Source of the DNA: Venturia oleaginea
Taxonomy: Eukaryota; Ascomycota; Dothideomycetes; Venturiales; Venturiaceae
Assembly: GCA_013176395.1 (NCBI GenBank)
Contig: JABMLP010000012.1
Span: 1,364,001-1,428,000 of the forward strand
Length of the DNA stretch: 64,000 nt
Reading direction: 5' to 3'
A model generated the notes under the pieces. The model was not told the DNA's origin, made no database searches, and saw only the letters and a program-made list of their open reading frames with translations. Position 1 is the first letter of the stretch, and each line of letters opens with the position of its first letter. The translations under genes and the position numbers were made by a program. This document shows, piece by piece, positions 1-9,500 of the stretch.

Positions 1-935
1 GGAGGGAGGTTAGGAATGTTGTTAGGAGGGATTGGGCTCGTATGTAGTTTGTTTTTAGGATGGGGCTAAGGGGTTGGGTTATGTTGTCTATTATTATCAT
101 TCCGATTTTCTCGGGGAGGGTTGAGGGTGGTGGTGAGGGTTTGGTCGCGAGCGGTTGTGGTGAGGCGAAGAGCATCTCTTCTTCTGTGTCGTCTTCTTCG
201 TCTGAGTCGGCGATTTCGGGTCGTGATTTGAGTTGGGTTAGTAGTTTGGGTTGGTGCTGGTTCTCTTGCGGTTCTGGTTCTTTATCGAAATGCTGATCTC
301 TGAGCTCCTCACTCAGCTCCCCTGCCGCCTCCACCATGCCTATGAAGTCGAATACCCTCAGGATCTTGACCCGCTCAAGTGCCTTCTCTGCGGTTTTCTC
401 GACATCTTCAGTCGGCGGCGGCGGAGGTGACATCTTGACATGTACATCACCAATCTGTCTGGCTCTCTCAGTCAAGATTTCCGACTTGACTCTCGTGATA
501 ATCATTTCATGAAGACGCAAGAGATCGAACGTGCCAGTCGTGTCGATGACGGCGGCTTGAGAGTTCGGAGATGAAAGTAGATGCGTGATGAGGCAATGAA
601 TCGCTATCTGTGGGTGAAGCATGAGAAGAGCCATCATCTTGAGCAATGAGAGATCAGTGGTGAGAGAACTCGATGGGAATGAGATTGATATTAAGGTCGA
701 GGAGAGATTCCCGAGACGAGTGGAAGATGAGCGGCGAAGGAAAACCTACTGTAGTTTTCCCCTGGCTCTTGTCACCACTTATGCATGATATTCGTCCATA
801 ATCAAGACCACCTTTTAGTGCTGTATCTATTGGGTCGAAGGAAGCGCCCACTCTTTTCCTCTTTCGGTTGGTAGATTTATCATTGGCCAGCTTGAATAGC
901 GTCGATGCTAGGGTTGGAAGCGCTGGAATTGCCAT
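1..935 (-). CDS. RecA/Rad51-like P-loop ATPase, 5' part (3' end off window)
   Basis: The first exon (935-750, 62 codons) ends in a Walker A motif, GDKSQGKTT. A GT-AG intron (749-638, 5' splice GTAGGT) follows, and the second exon continues in phase 0 from 637 (MMALLMLHPQ) to the window edge. About 150 residues on, after an acidic/proline-rich insert, a hydrophobic strand ending in DNIT (near 60-110) fits Walker B. This order is typical of Rad51/RecA-core proteins, known to act in recombinational repair. N-terminal DNA-binding domains of true Rad51 are absent, so a Rad51 paralogue or fungal-specific RecA-like protein is more likely than Rad51 itself. The start ATG at 935 lies only 20 bp from the target-site repeat of a transposon (955-961). 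The 3' end is not visible. Confidence 0.7.
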
Positions 936-954
936 TTTGACTTGTTGTTGATGA

Positions 955-961
955 GCAGATG
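955..961. repeat. Left target-site duplication of copy A (GCAGATG)
   Basis: A 7-bp direct repeat matching 2713-2719 exactly and abutting the aligned terminus of the element. It lies 20 bp upstream of the start codon of the Rad51-like gene. Confidence 0.7.
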
Positions 962-2712
962 ATGGATTGATCGATTGGTTGATTCCTACTCGGTTGTGGC
1001 CGCTCTTAATCAGCAGCTATGCCCTGTCAGGTGGACTTCACCAGACAGCCGACACGTGATAAATTACAAATCCATCGCGTCCCACTTCGCCTTGCTCAAT
1101 GTAAACAAGAAAAACAGCACACACAGCGAGAACTCAATTTTTGGAATTTACAGAAGTATCATCTAAAGATCATCAAAACACCTCTGCCAGTGGCCGCTCC
1201 GGCCTCTAGAGGCCATCGCGCGTCCCTCAGCGTCGATGAGATATCTCTAGAGTCGCCGTCGCGGCCACGGCAGAGCAAGCAGACGAATACATGAGCAAGC
1301 TACACGAACGATGCGTCCACCAAAGACAACAGCAACCATCTAGTCACTATCTCCCGGCTAGTCCATCACCCCAGATGACACTGCAACGCTCCGAGTCGAC
1401 GAGTCACTGCTAGAACGGCAATACCTTCAACACAACTCAAACACCAGACGCCCGGTGCGCAACAATCGGCACCACACACCACTGCAACGACTAGACAACC
1501 TCTCCCAACGTCTTGGCAAACCGTCCTGCTACAAGCTGTTGCCCAGAGCCTTGAGCCTCTCCCCAAACTGTTGCCTCCCAGTTATGGCATTGGCAAGAGT
1601 AGGTGCGCGACACAGTAAGTAGTAAGGACGCATAGAAGGAGCCTATTGGCGGCAAATCCCCTCCCTGTAAGCTAGCAGACGTAGCCTTGAGCCTCTCCCC
1701 AGACTGTTGCGTCCCAGTTATGGCATTGGCAAGAGTAGGTGCGCGATATAGGCAAGCAGGGAGAGCGACTAGCAGCAGATAGGCTCCGACTATAAGACGA
1801 CAGGTCTACAACACAATCGGTGCGACACGATACGGCAGCTGCTAGAGAACCTCATCTACTATCGTCTCCGCAAACCGTCCTGCTGCAAGCTGATGTCAGA
1901 GCCTTGAGCCTCTCCCCAAACTGTTGCGTCCCAGTTATGGCATTGGCAAGAGTAGGTGCGCAACACAGTAAGCAGTAAGGACGTATAGAAGGAGCTTATT
2001 GGCGGCAAATCCCCTCCCTACAAGCCAGCAGACGTAGCCTTGAGCCTCTCCCCAGACTGTTGCGTCCCAGTTATGGCATTGGCAAGAGTAGGAGCGCGAT
2101 ATAGCAAGTAGGGAGAGCGACTAGCAGCAGGTAGGCTCCGACTATAAGACGGCAGGTCTATAGCACGATCGGCGCCATACAATACGGCAGCTACCAGACA
2201 GCCTCGTCCACGGGCATACCCGGAGTATCACACCCAAGCAGCGAAATCACGACTACGATGGTTACTATTGTCTCCAGCATCACACAACCAAATACACCGC
2301 CGCATAGGAATCTGGTGCAAGGCAACTTTCACAAGCAGAAACATACTTAGGGAACCCATTGGCCTTGAGGGATAAGGCGAAACAGATAGACAAAGCTGAG
2401 CATTAGAGGGAGACTGTAGGTAGAAGGATAGCGAAACACGAGGCATTGCCTCTTGAGTCTACATAGCACAGATATACTAGCAGAATACCCAGTATCTACA
2501 AGAGCCAGCGGGCATTTGGAGATACTGGTTAAGGGAAAAGAGGGAGGACGGAGGGGACAGCTGGTCTTGTTTCAGTGAACGGGGCGAAGTGGGGCGCGGT
2601 GGATTATGTAATCTATCACGTGTCGGCTGTCTGATGAAGTCCTCCTAACCGGACATAGCTGCCTGATTAAGCGGCTGCAACCGAGTAGGATAAAATCAAT
2701 CAATCAATCAAT
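962..2712 (+). mobile_element. Complete non-autonomous TIR element, copy A (1751 bp)
   Basis: Both ends begin with a 23-bp GATT-rich terminus followed by CCTACTCGGTTG, in inverted orientation; similarity runs about 150 bp inward on each side, as long TIRs. The termini align base for base in length and are bounded by an identical 7-bp direct repeat, GCAGATG (955-961 and 2713-2719), which looks like a target-site duplication. No transposase is encoded; the longest conserved ORF is 72 codons (2228-2446, minus). The interior carries a repeated subterminal motif and a palindrome, GGCCTCTAGAGGCC (1201-1214). A second copy lies inverted at 5756-7350. TSD length does not settle the superfamily. Confidence 0.85.
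1550..2100. repeat. Subterminal repeat array in copy A, four units
   Basis: Four copies of a motif of about 58 bp (start near 1550, 1687, 1903 and 2039), each containing CAGTTATGGCATTGGCAAGA flanked by GAGCCTCTCCCC and a GCGC-rich end. They alternate in type: units 1 and 3 are followed by a segment around GGCGGCAAATCCCCTCCC, units 2 and 4 by a segment around GGGAGAGCGACTAGCAGCAG. This makes two higher-order repeats of about 350 bp. Subterminal repeats of this sort serve as transposase binding sites in known TIR elements; that role here is inferred. Confidence 0.8.
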
Positions 2713-2719
2713 GCAGATG
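2713..2719. repeat. Right target-site duplication of copy A (GCAGATG)
   Basis: Exact match to 955-961, directly outside the right terminus of the element. Confidence 0.7.
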
Positions 2720-2796
2720 CAACGGTGTACTTAACCTCTGGAGTCAATACAGTCAAGTCACAGGGTGACACTCGTTCTGTTCATCGGCTCCTATCG

Positions 2797-4168
2797 TTAA
2801 GTTCGTGTTGAATCTACTTCCGAATAACTCTGTTTTGCTCGTTCAGCGTAACATGAAGTTGAAATAAATATTATTATAGATGTCTCTGGTAACCGAATGA
2901 CCATATATTGAAATAGAGAGGGACTTACCACAAACCAACACCACATTCGCTCGCATCGTGAACTCTCTACCACGGTATTTATTGTGTGTCTTGACCCCAG
3001 TTTTGAGAAGTTTGAGCTCGTCAACGAGAGGCCTTAGATAGCTGTCAATATCCTCATGTTTGTTGGGCCCTGGAATGACGAGAGAGAGTAATATATTACC
3101 CTTCTTATAGCGAACCGATGGTGGTAGGTTATAGTTGACGAGGATGACTGGGCTGACCGAGTGATTGCCCGATTTGATAGCTTGAACGCCATCATAATGT
3201 AGTGCAAAAGCGATGTCAGTTGGTCGCTTGAAATAGCCTTCTTTTTTGAGATCTCGGTACCTTTCGCCGGACCACCAGTCATCATAGACTAATGGTAACT
3301 GGTCAATAGGGTTGATCCAGTACTTTTGGTGGTGTTTTTGGAGGGTCTCTGCTCGTATAGCCGATTGGAATTGATACCTGAGGCGAGGTATAAGAGGGAT
3401 ATATAGGAAGGTTTTTCGTGCACGGCGAGTGCTATAGTAATAACGAGGTTCGTTACAACTACTGCAACCCTCTAGATTAGCGTAATCGCCAGTGTATGCA
3501 ATACAACTCTTGATACAGCAGTCAAAGGTTCTACCCTCGAGCCTCGTCAGTGCCGTAAGAACATCGCCGCGGCGGCGTAGATCTGGCAACTGTGTAGACC
3601 ACCCATCCTCGACGATATAGCGTAGCATATTGTATTGTTCTCGGCTGACATGGTAATCAACCCATTCAGAGAGTTGTAGATACCGTAATTGGGCGTCGGA
3701 GAGTTGACGTACTTAAAGAAAGTTAGCTTTATGTTAACTTGGGGACCTCCAGCGTAAATGAAAGGCCAATTCTGCTAAGAGGACGTTACAGGGATTAAAA
3801 GTAGTGTAGAATGAGGTTATATCGTCCTCGAAAAGAATTGAAGTTGCTCAATCGCTGAAGGTTCCTATTTATCTCAAAGTTAACTTTAACTTACTTCGCT
3901 CAAAGTCGATTTCATCACCAATATCGATATCAGAATCGTAATCTAGTGGCTCATTCTGCTCATTCTGAGGGCTTGGCGGGGTGTGAGACTCATCATCGAC
4001 TATCTCGTCATCGGTCTCGATGCCGGCGGGCTTATCTGCAGCGTTATAGGTAGGAAGATTGAGGTTTTGACGTCGTATCCAAGCCTCACGATGTCTTGTA
4101 CGAGTCCGGATAGAACATCGATGTATAGATTCGCCGAGATCTCGTTCAAAAAAGCAGAATACAGCCAT
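2797..4168 (-). pseudogene. Tnp2-family (CACTA/EnSpm-like) transposase, C-terminal half missing
   Basis: Exon 1 (4168-3895) carries a basic region of the type HRCSIRTRTRHR and an acidic stretch. An intron (3894-3712) leads into exon 2 (3711-2929), which shows the hallmark Tnp2 order: CCSSC-like CEGCSSCNEPRY region near 3460, then FLYIPLIPRLR, the D..SGERYRDLKKEG segment, DIAFALHYDG, NLPPSVRYKKGNILL, IPGPNKHEDIDSYLRPLVDE. A further GTAAGT splice site at 2928 leads to a short tail that ends in stops before copy A begins at 2712. Family members are usually 900-1100 residues; this has about 360, so the downstream catalytic part is gone. Head-to-head with the gene at 4418, with about 250 bp between. 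Confidence 0.8.
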
Positions 4169-4417
4169 TTTTGGTATGCCAGCGAGAGTGATGTGTTCGA
4201 GTCACAATAGAGGTGTGAGATTCTGAGACTACCGGCCGCAGAATCCACCTCCGGATTGACTCGAGACGTTTGAAACGGCTACTGATTCGGATATATCGTT
4301 ATTGTTGGTGTATGAAACGGTCTAGGTGTCATGCTAAGGTGGGGTTGAGGTGTATAATAGGAGAATCTAGCTGTAGATAATTATACCTTCACGATCACAA
4401 CCTTTCAAAGACTTATA

Positions 4418-5677
4418 ATGGCGCCAAAAACAGCTTTGAGTGAACGCCCGATTGAGCAACCTCTTGATACCGAGATCACCACCTTGGCAGACATCCTCGT
4501 CACCATTAATCTGGCCGTGCGGAACTACCCGGAGAATATTCGCAAGGAGCTGATTGCAGACTATAAATCTGCGGTAGCGAAGTCACTCAATATCGCGAGA
4601 TCTTATAGTCAAAAGGAGTCGGTTCCGATTCGCAATGGTGATGGGACTTTGAATCTTGAAGCGTTAGTAACTACTCAATATCTCATCAAAGAAAGCTACT
4701 TATCTCTCTCTTTTAGTACACGTTTTAATCCCGTTAAGCAAACCAAGCCTTTTAAATCTCAGAGTCATACAGATCGTCCAAATCTGTTCACCGCCCTCCA
4801 TACCGAAAGTCCTATTCTATCCAGATACGTAGGCTATTGGCCCTCCGCAGCGTTACTAAAGATCAAGTTGGACTATATTCGTACCGAAGAGTGCCGACGA
4901 AGAAAGGTTATAATGACACCAAAGGTTCCTCGAAAAAATGGCAGGGCAAAGTTGAAATCTACACCGATATCTACACCAACTTCATTAGCAAGTCAAGACA
5001 CCGAGGGTGCCAGAATGATCGATTTTACACCTTCAAAGCCATCAAAACAGTCCTCTCATGTCGCCGAGGTGCTTGCTACACCTGGTATCTATTCGAGGTC
5101 GGTTTCTGCCGAGCCATCTTTGCCATATACATACGACGATGAGGCCGCCGATTTCGAGGACTCTCAGGATCAGATCAATATCGATGATGATATTAGCGTC
5201 TATAGCGATGACCAACGCGATGACTACGGCGCTCGAATTGACGAGATTGATGGCGAGCTCGAAGCGCTAGATTCTACTCTACAATCTACTCAGATAGCCT
5301 CGAAAAAGCGCAAGGAACGAGACCCTCAAGACCCTACTCTTATATTGGCCCCGAGTGCTAAAAGAAGCTTTCAAACAACGTCAATTGTGGTGGATGTTAA
5401 CGATAATAACGAGAGAAAGAGAGCTGAAAAGAAAGATTCTTTGGCCAAACAAGCTCTTGCATTGAAAAAGAAGACACAGCAAGATGCAGCCCTGGTACGT
5501 CAGAAAGGAAGCAGTTGGTTCAAGTCACTGAGTGGCCAATTACCCGAAATTGACGAAGAATCAGAGTCATGGTATATCATCGCTTCCACGGTATCTAACA
5601 AGAAGATGGCATTTGGAAGAGTCTGCACGTACGAGTGCTTCATTGGGGCAAAGACCCTGGACGCGGAGGATGCATAG
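4418..5677 (+). CDS. Orphan 419-aa lysine-rich protein inside the transposon block
   Basis: A single uninterrupted ORF from ATG 4418. The N-terminal 100 residues look folded (alternating hydrophobics around ADILVTINLAV and IRKELIADYKSAVAK). The middle is basic and serine/threonine-rich, residues about 245-285 are acidic (EAADFEDSQDQINIDDD), and residues 300-365 are highly charged and likely coiled coil. I do not recognise a family. It is divergent from the broken Tnp2 transposase and ends about 80 bp before copy B, so it is probably a second gene of the same transposon, for example a DNA-binding accessory protein. That role is inferred from position only. The intact frame contrasts with the broken transposase. 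Confidence 0.6.
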   Translation: MAPKTALSERPIEQPLDTEITTLADILVTINLAVRNYPENIRKELIADYKSAVAKSLNIARSYSQKESVPIRNGDGTLNLEALVTTQYLIKESYLSLSFSTRFNPVKQTKPFKSQSHTDRPNLFTALHTESPILSRYVGYWPSAALLKIKLDYIRTEECRRRKVIMTPKVPRKNGRAKLKSTPISTPTSLASQDTEGARMIDFTPSKPSKQSSHVAEVLATPGIYSRSVSAEPSLPYTYDDEAADFEDSQDQINIDDDISVYSDDQRDDYGARIDEIDGELEALDSTLQSTQIASKKRKERDPQDPTLILAPSAKRSFQTTSIVVDVNDNNERKRAEKKDSLAKQALALKKKTQQDAALVRQKGSSWFKSLSGQLPEIDEESESWYIIASTVSNKKMAFGRVCTYECFIGAKTLDAEDA

Positions 5678-5755
5678 CCCCCAGTTTAGGACCTGGATTG
5701 GAGGCTATCTGCCTATGTCGCTGTAATTATATAGTTAATCTGGTGATAGAGCTAG

Positions 5756-7350
5756 ATTGATTGATTGATTTTATCCTACTCGGTTGCAGCCGCTTAATTA
5801 GGCAGCTATGTCCGGTTAGGAGGACTTCATCAGACAGCCAACACGTGATAGATTATATAATCCACCGCGCCCCACTTCGCCCCGTTCACTGAAACAAGAC
5901 CAGCTGTTCCCTCGGTCCTCCCCTTTCCCCTTAACCAGTATCTCCAAATGCCCGCGGGCTCTTGTAGACACTGGTTACTCTGCTAGTATATCTGTGCTAT
6001 GCAGACTCAAGAGGCAATGCCTCGTGTTTCGCTATCCTTCTACCTACAGTCTCCCTCTAATGCTCAGCTTTGTCTATCTGTTTCGCCTTATCCCTCAAGG
6101 CCAATGGGTTCCCTAAGTGTGTTTCTGCTTGTGAAAGTTGCCTTACACCAGATTCCTATGCGGCAGTGTATTTGGTTGTGTGATGCTGGAGACAATAGTA
6201 ACCATCGTAGTCGTGATTTCGCTGCTTGGGTGTGATACTCCGGGTATGCCCGTAGACGAGGCTGTCTGGTAGCTGCCGTATTGTATGGCGCCGATCGTGC
6301 TATAGACCTGACGTCTTATAGTCGGAGCCTACCTGCTGCTAGTCGCTCTCCCTACTTGCTATATCGCGCTCCTACTCTTGCCAATGCCATAACTGGGACG
6401 CAACAGTCTGGGGAGAGGCTCAAGGCTACGTCTGCTGGCTTGTAGGGAGGGGATTTGCCGCCACTAAGCTCCTTCTATACGTCCTTACTGCTTACTGTGT
6501 TGCGCACCTACTCTTGCCAATGCCATAACTGGGACGCAACAGTTTGGGGAGAGGCTGAAGGCTCTGGACATCAGCTTGCAGCAGGACGGTTTGCGGAGAC
6601 GATAGTAGATGAGGTTCTCTAGCAACTGCCGTATCGTGTCGCACCGATTGTGTTGTAGACCTGTCGTCTTATAGTCGGAGCCTATCTGCTGCTAGTCGCT
6701 CTCCCTGCTTGCTATATCGCGCTCCTACTCTTGCCAATGCCATAACTGGGACGCAACAGTCTGGGGAGAGGCTCAAGGCTACGTTTGCTAGCTTACAGGG
6801 AGGGGATTTGCCGCCAATAGGCTCCTTCTATGCGTCCTTGCTACTTACTGTGTCGCGCACCTACTCTTGCCAATGCCATAACTGGGAGGCAACAGTTTGG
6901 GGAGAGGCTCAAGGCTCTGGGCAACAGCTTGTAGCAGGACGGTTTGCCAAGACGTTGGGAGAGGTTGTCTAGTCGTTGCAGTGGTGTGTGGTGCCGATTG
7001 TTGCACATCGGGCGTCTGGTGTTTGAGTTGTGTTGAAGGTATTGTCGTTCTAGCGGTGACTCGTCGACTCGGAGCGTTGCAGTGTCATCTGGGGTGATGG
7101 ACTAGCCGGGAGATAGTGACTAGATGGTTGCTGTTGTCTTTGGTGGACGTATCGTTCGTGTAGCTTGCTCATGTATTCGTGTGCTTGCTCTGCCGTGGCC
7201 GCGACGGCGACTCTAGAGGTATCTCATCGACGCTGAGGGACGCGCGATGGCCTCTAGAGGCCGGAGCGGCCACTGGCAGAGGTGTTTTGATGATCTTTAG
7301 ATGATACTTCTGTAAATTCCAAAAATTGAGTTCTCGCTGTGTGTGCTGTT
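5756..7350 (-). mobile_element. Inverted, truncated second copy (B) of the TIR element
   Basis: The terminus at 5756 (four bases shorter than in copy A, one GATT unit fewer) runs into the same CCTACTCGGTTG end. The whole interior then mirrors copy A in reverse to about 7350. The outer 170 bp, including the second TIR, are missing: similarity stops at 7350 just after the sequence matching 1111-1145. Differences from copy A are scattered single bases. The boundaries carry a near-identical 17-bp direct repeat (GGTGATARAGCTAGATT at 5742-5758 and 7355-7371). The 78-codon ORF at 5999-6235 corresponds to the 72-codon ORF of copy A with two substitutions. Confidence 0.85.
6369..6912. repeat. Subterminal repeat array in copy B, four units
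   Basis: The same motif as in copy A, in reverse complement (TCTTGCCAATGCCATAACTG core), at about 6369, 6501, 6715 and 6856. It keeps the same alternating order, so the two arrays are mirror images. Confidence 0.8.
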
Positions 7351-7417
7351 GTCCGGTGATAAAGCTAGATTTGTTGTTGTTTTTGCGGCGATGCGGCGAT
7401 GCAGTGCACGTGACTTT

Positions 7418-7440
7418 GGGGGGGGGGGGGGGGTGGGGGG
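7418..7440. repeat. G-tract (G16 T G6)
   Basis: Sixteen consecutive G at 7418-7433, one T, then six G. Low-complexity, potential G-quadruplex on the plus strand; also a place where sequence length may be unreliable. Confidence 0.9.
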
Positions 7441-7599
7441 ATCTCCCCGCCAAAAACCAAAAAAAAGGGCTGAAATTTACAATAGACTGAATGCTAGATT
7501 GTTTACGGATTTTTTTTTGAGTACAATGAGAATTCCTGAGAGAAATCCCGTAAAAAACGGTGATTTGGTTGTATTTTCCGTGATTTTGGCGTTTACAAT

Positions 7600-9185
7600 G
7601 TGTTTGTGACCGTAGTGCTGCTAGATTCGTCCATCTACGCGATTCTTTCTACTGCTCGTACCCGCCCTTATCATCCCGAACGTCCGCAGCCGAAGTGCTG
7701 GCTCTGTGGTCTACTTTATGGTCTACATCGCTTGCCTAGAGAGATTGTTAAAGTAATAGCTTCTTTTACCCCGCCAAGCCCACTCCACCAAGCGTTCATT
7801 GTCTTTGGCGATACCCTCAACGTACTCGAACAGCTCAAGAGAAAAGCCGTCCCGAACCTGTCTGTTTCAAGCCAAAAGACAATATTCGTGACACACGTTC
7901 AATTTGGGGGAATCCAATACATCTCCGGACTTTACAATGAACGTGTCGACCACTCGACCCTATTAAAAGACAACACAAAATTCAAGTTCGCTGTCATTTG
8001 GCTTGATAGAATCGGCATCACCGGTATAGAGTTTTGTTCCTCTATCGACTCAAATAACTCATGGCAACAAGGTCGCTGATGGGTGTATGTTATTCTCTTT
8101 GTCGGACACACTACATGTGACATCAAAAGTAAATATGTCCCCTGTACCATTGGCTGATCAATCTAAAAAAAAAACAGGGCACGTTCCTTCAGAGAATTGA
8201 TATTACTGCAGTTCCCCAGCGTCGCATTATCTAGGACTCACCGAAAGCGCTGGCCCTTGAGACAACATTTGCCAATAGTTGGAAAGAAGACACTTTCTTT
8301 GTTCACTATGTACCTCTGGAGAGTACAGGCGGCATTTCCTTCCCTTTCAATCCTCTTGAACTCTGCGCAATAGTCGGCCATGACGCTACGTTGACTCATC
8401 ATCCGAAGACATCATCTGGCAGGAATGGGGGTACATGGGTGCATTGCCCGCTTCGAAATGGGAGTGAACGAATTCTACAAATCTGGGAAATACAGACTTT
8501 TCAACACAAGTGGTCAGGACAGAGTTTTCACCTTGGTGCCAACGCATTGATAGTGAGTTGGGCGTCGCAGAGACTCTGAGCATAATTTAATCTCTGACAG
8601 ATCGAAACTAATCTAAAGCTTGTTTGGCTAGGCCCTGCCTCCTACTTCTTAAGACCCCCGAAGACAACGCCATTGTTGCTACAACCGTGTCAGGCCGTTT
8701 GTTTTAGTGAGGATGAATCCAGCGGCAGTGTCATATTAGCCACTATCTCAGAAGATGGATTTGGCAAAGACCAGTATGTACAAATACCACCGCAACAGCC
8801 ACCCTATCTCAGACAAAGTCCAAGGTCGCGTTCTTCCGATTTCGAAGAGGGGTGGTTTTATTCGGTAGCTTCACTAGAGTCAGTCGAGCAAGTTCGGCTG
8901 TGTATTGACGAAGGATATTGCATAGGCCTTCGTCTGCAGTACAGGACCTTTGATGTGACTCTCGGTCAATACAGGCCGGAAAACCAGGTTACAGAAACAT
9001 TTGAGAATCCACAGTGGGGATGTTTCAAACTGCAGGTGGACAATGCGGCGAAAACCTCGTATCTTAACATTACGTTCTCGACGGAGGAGATGCCCGCGCG
9101 TGATGGGTGGCACATCTTTCCCATGACTGGTAAAATGTGTTGGTGGTTCAAACCAGGAAGGTCGGAGATTACATTGATTTCATAA
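7600..9185 (+). pseudogene. F-box-like fungal protein with DUF-type beta domain, probably decayed
   Basis: Segment 1 (to about 8071) has CWLCGLLYG, the helix LPREIVKVIASF and then GGIQYISGLYNE...GITGIEF...NNSW, a pattern I know from a large fungal family with an N-terminal F-box-like helix and a repeated beta domain. Segment 2 (8235-8552) and segment 3 (8601-9185) are joined in frame by a clean 48-nt intron (8553-8600, GTGAGT...CAG). Segment 3 contains RLCIDEGYCIGLRLQY, TLGQYRPEN and KMCWWFKPG, the usual C-terminal features of this family. Segment 1 and segment 2 cannot be joined in frame by any GT-AG pair I found, and no ATG starts segment 1, so I call it broken. Alternatively a 5' exon and an unusual intron are missed. 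Confidence 0.45.
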
Positions 9186-9332
9186 GCCAAAAGATTTGGT
9201 GGCTATCAAGCAAAAATGTCTACATAGTTTCCCAGTTCTCTTGCAACCCGAACATAGGGGATTGCCGAGCCCCCTTTCCAGCAGATCCATCCCGCCCCTT
9301 CGAAAGTATGGTGGTCTCTACGCTATGTGTAC

Positions 9333-9500
9333 ATTGATTGATGGATTGATTGGTTCCTACTCTGTTGTAACCGCTTCATTGAGCAGCTACGCCGGGAAGC
9401 AGAGATCTGGTAGAAAGTCGACGCTTTCGCCAGATAAGCTGACTAAGCCCCATTTCGCCCTGCTATTGGTACGACTAGCTGCCCTCTTGTCTCCGCGTTG
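9333..9500 (+). mobile_element. Solo terminal end of the same TIR element family
   Basis: Starts with a 23-bp GATT-rich terminus of the same length as in copy A, then CCTACTCTGTTG and GAGCAGCTACGCC. It diverges more than copies A and B from about 9400 on but keeps CCCCATTTCGCCCTGCT. No partner end is visible to the right, so this is a deleted or older relic. Confidence 0.65.

Noticed and set aside
962..7350. RIP (repeat-induced point mutation) as the cause of decay
   Set aside because: The copies differ by scattered changes, some transitions but too few and mixed; ORFs and GC content are not depleted as RIP would cause.
962..7350. One large composite transposon with 1.7-kb terminal inverted repeats
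   Set aside because: Copy A has TIRs at both its own ends and its own 7-bp duplication, so it is a complete unit by itself; the composite view is kept only as an evolutionary possibility.
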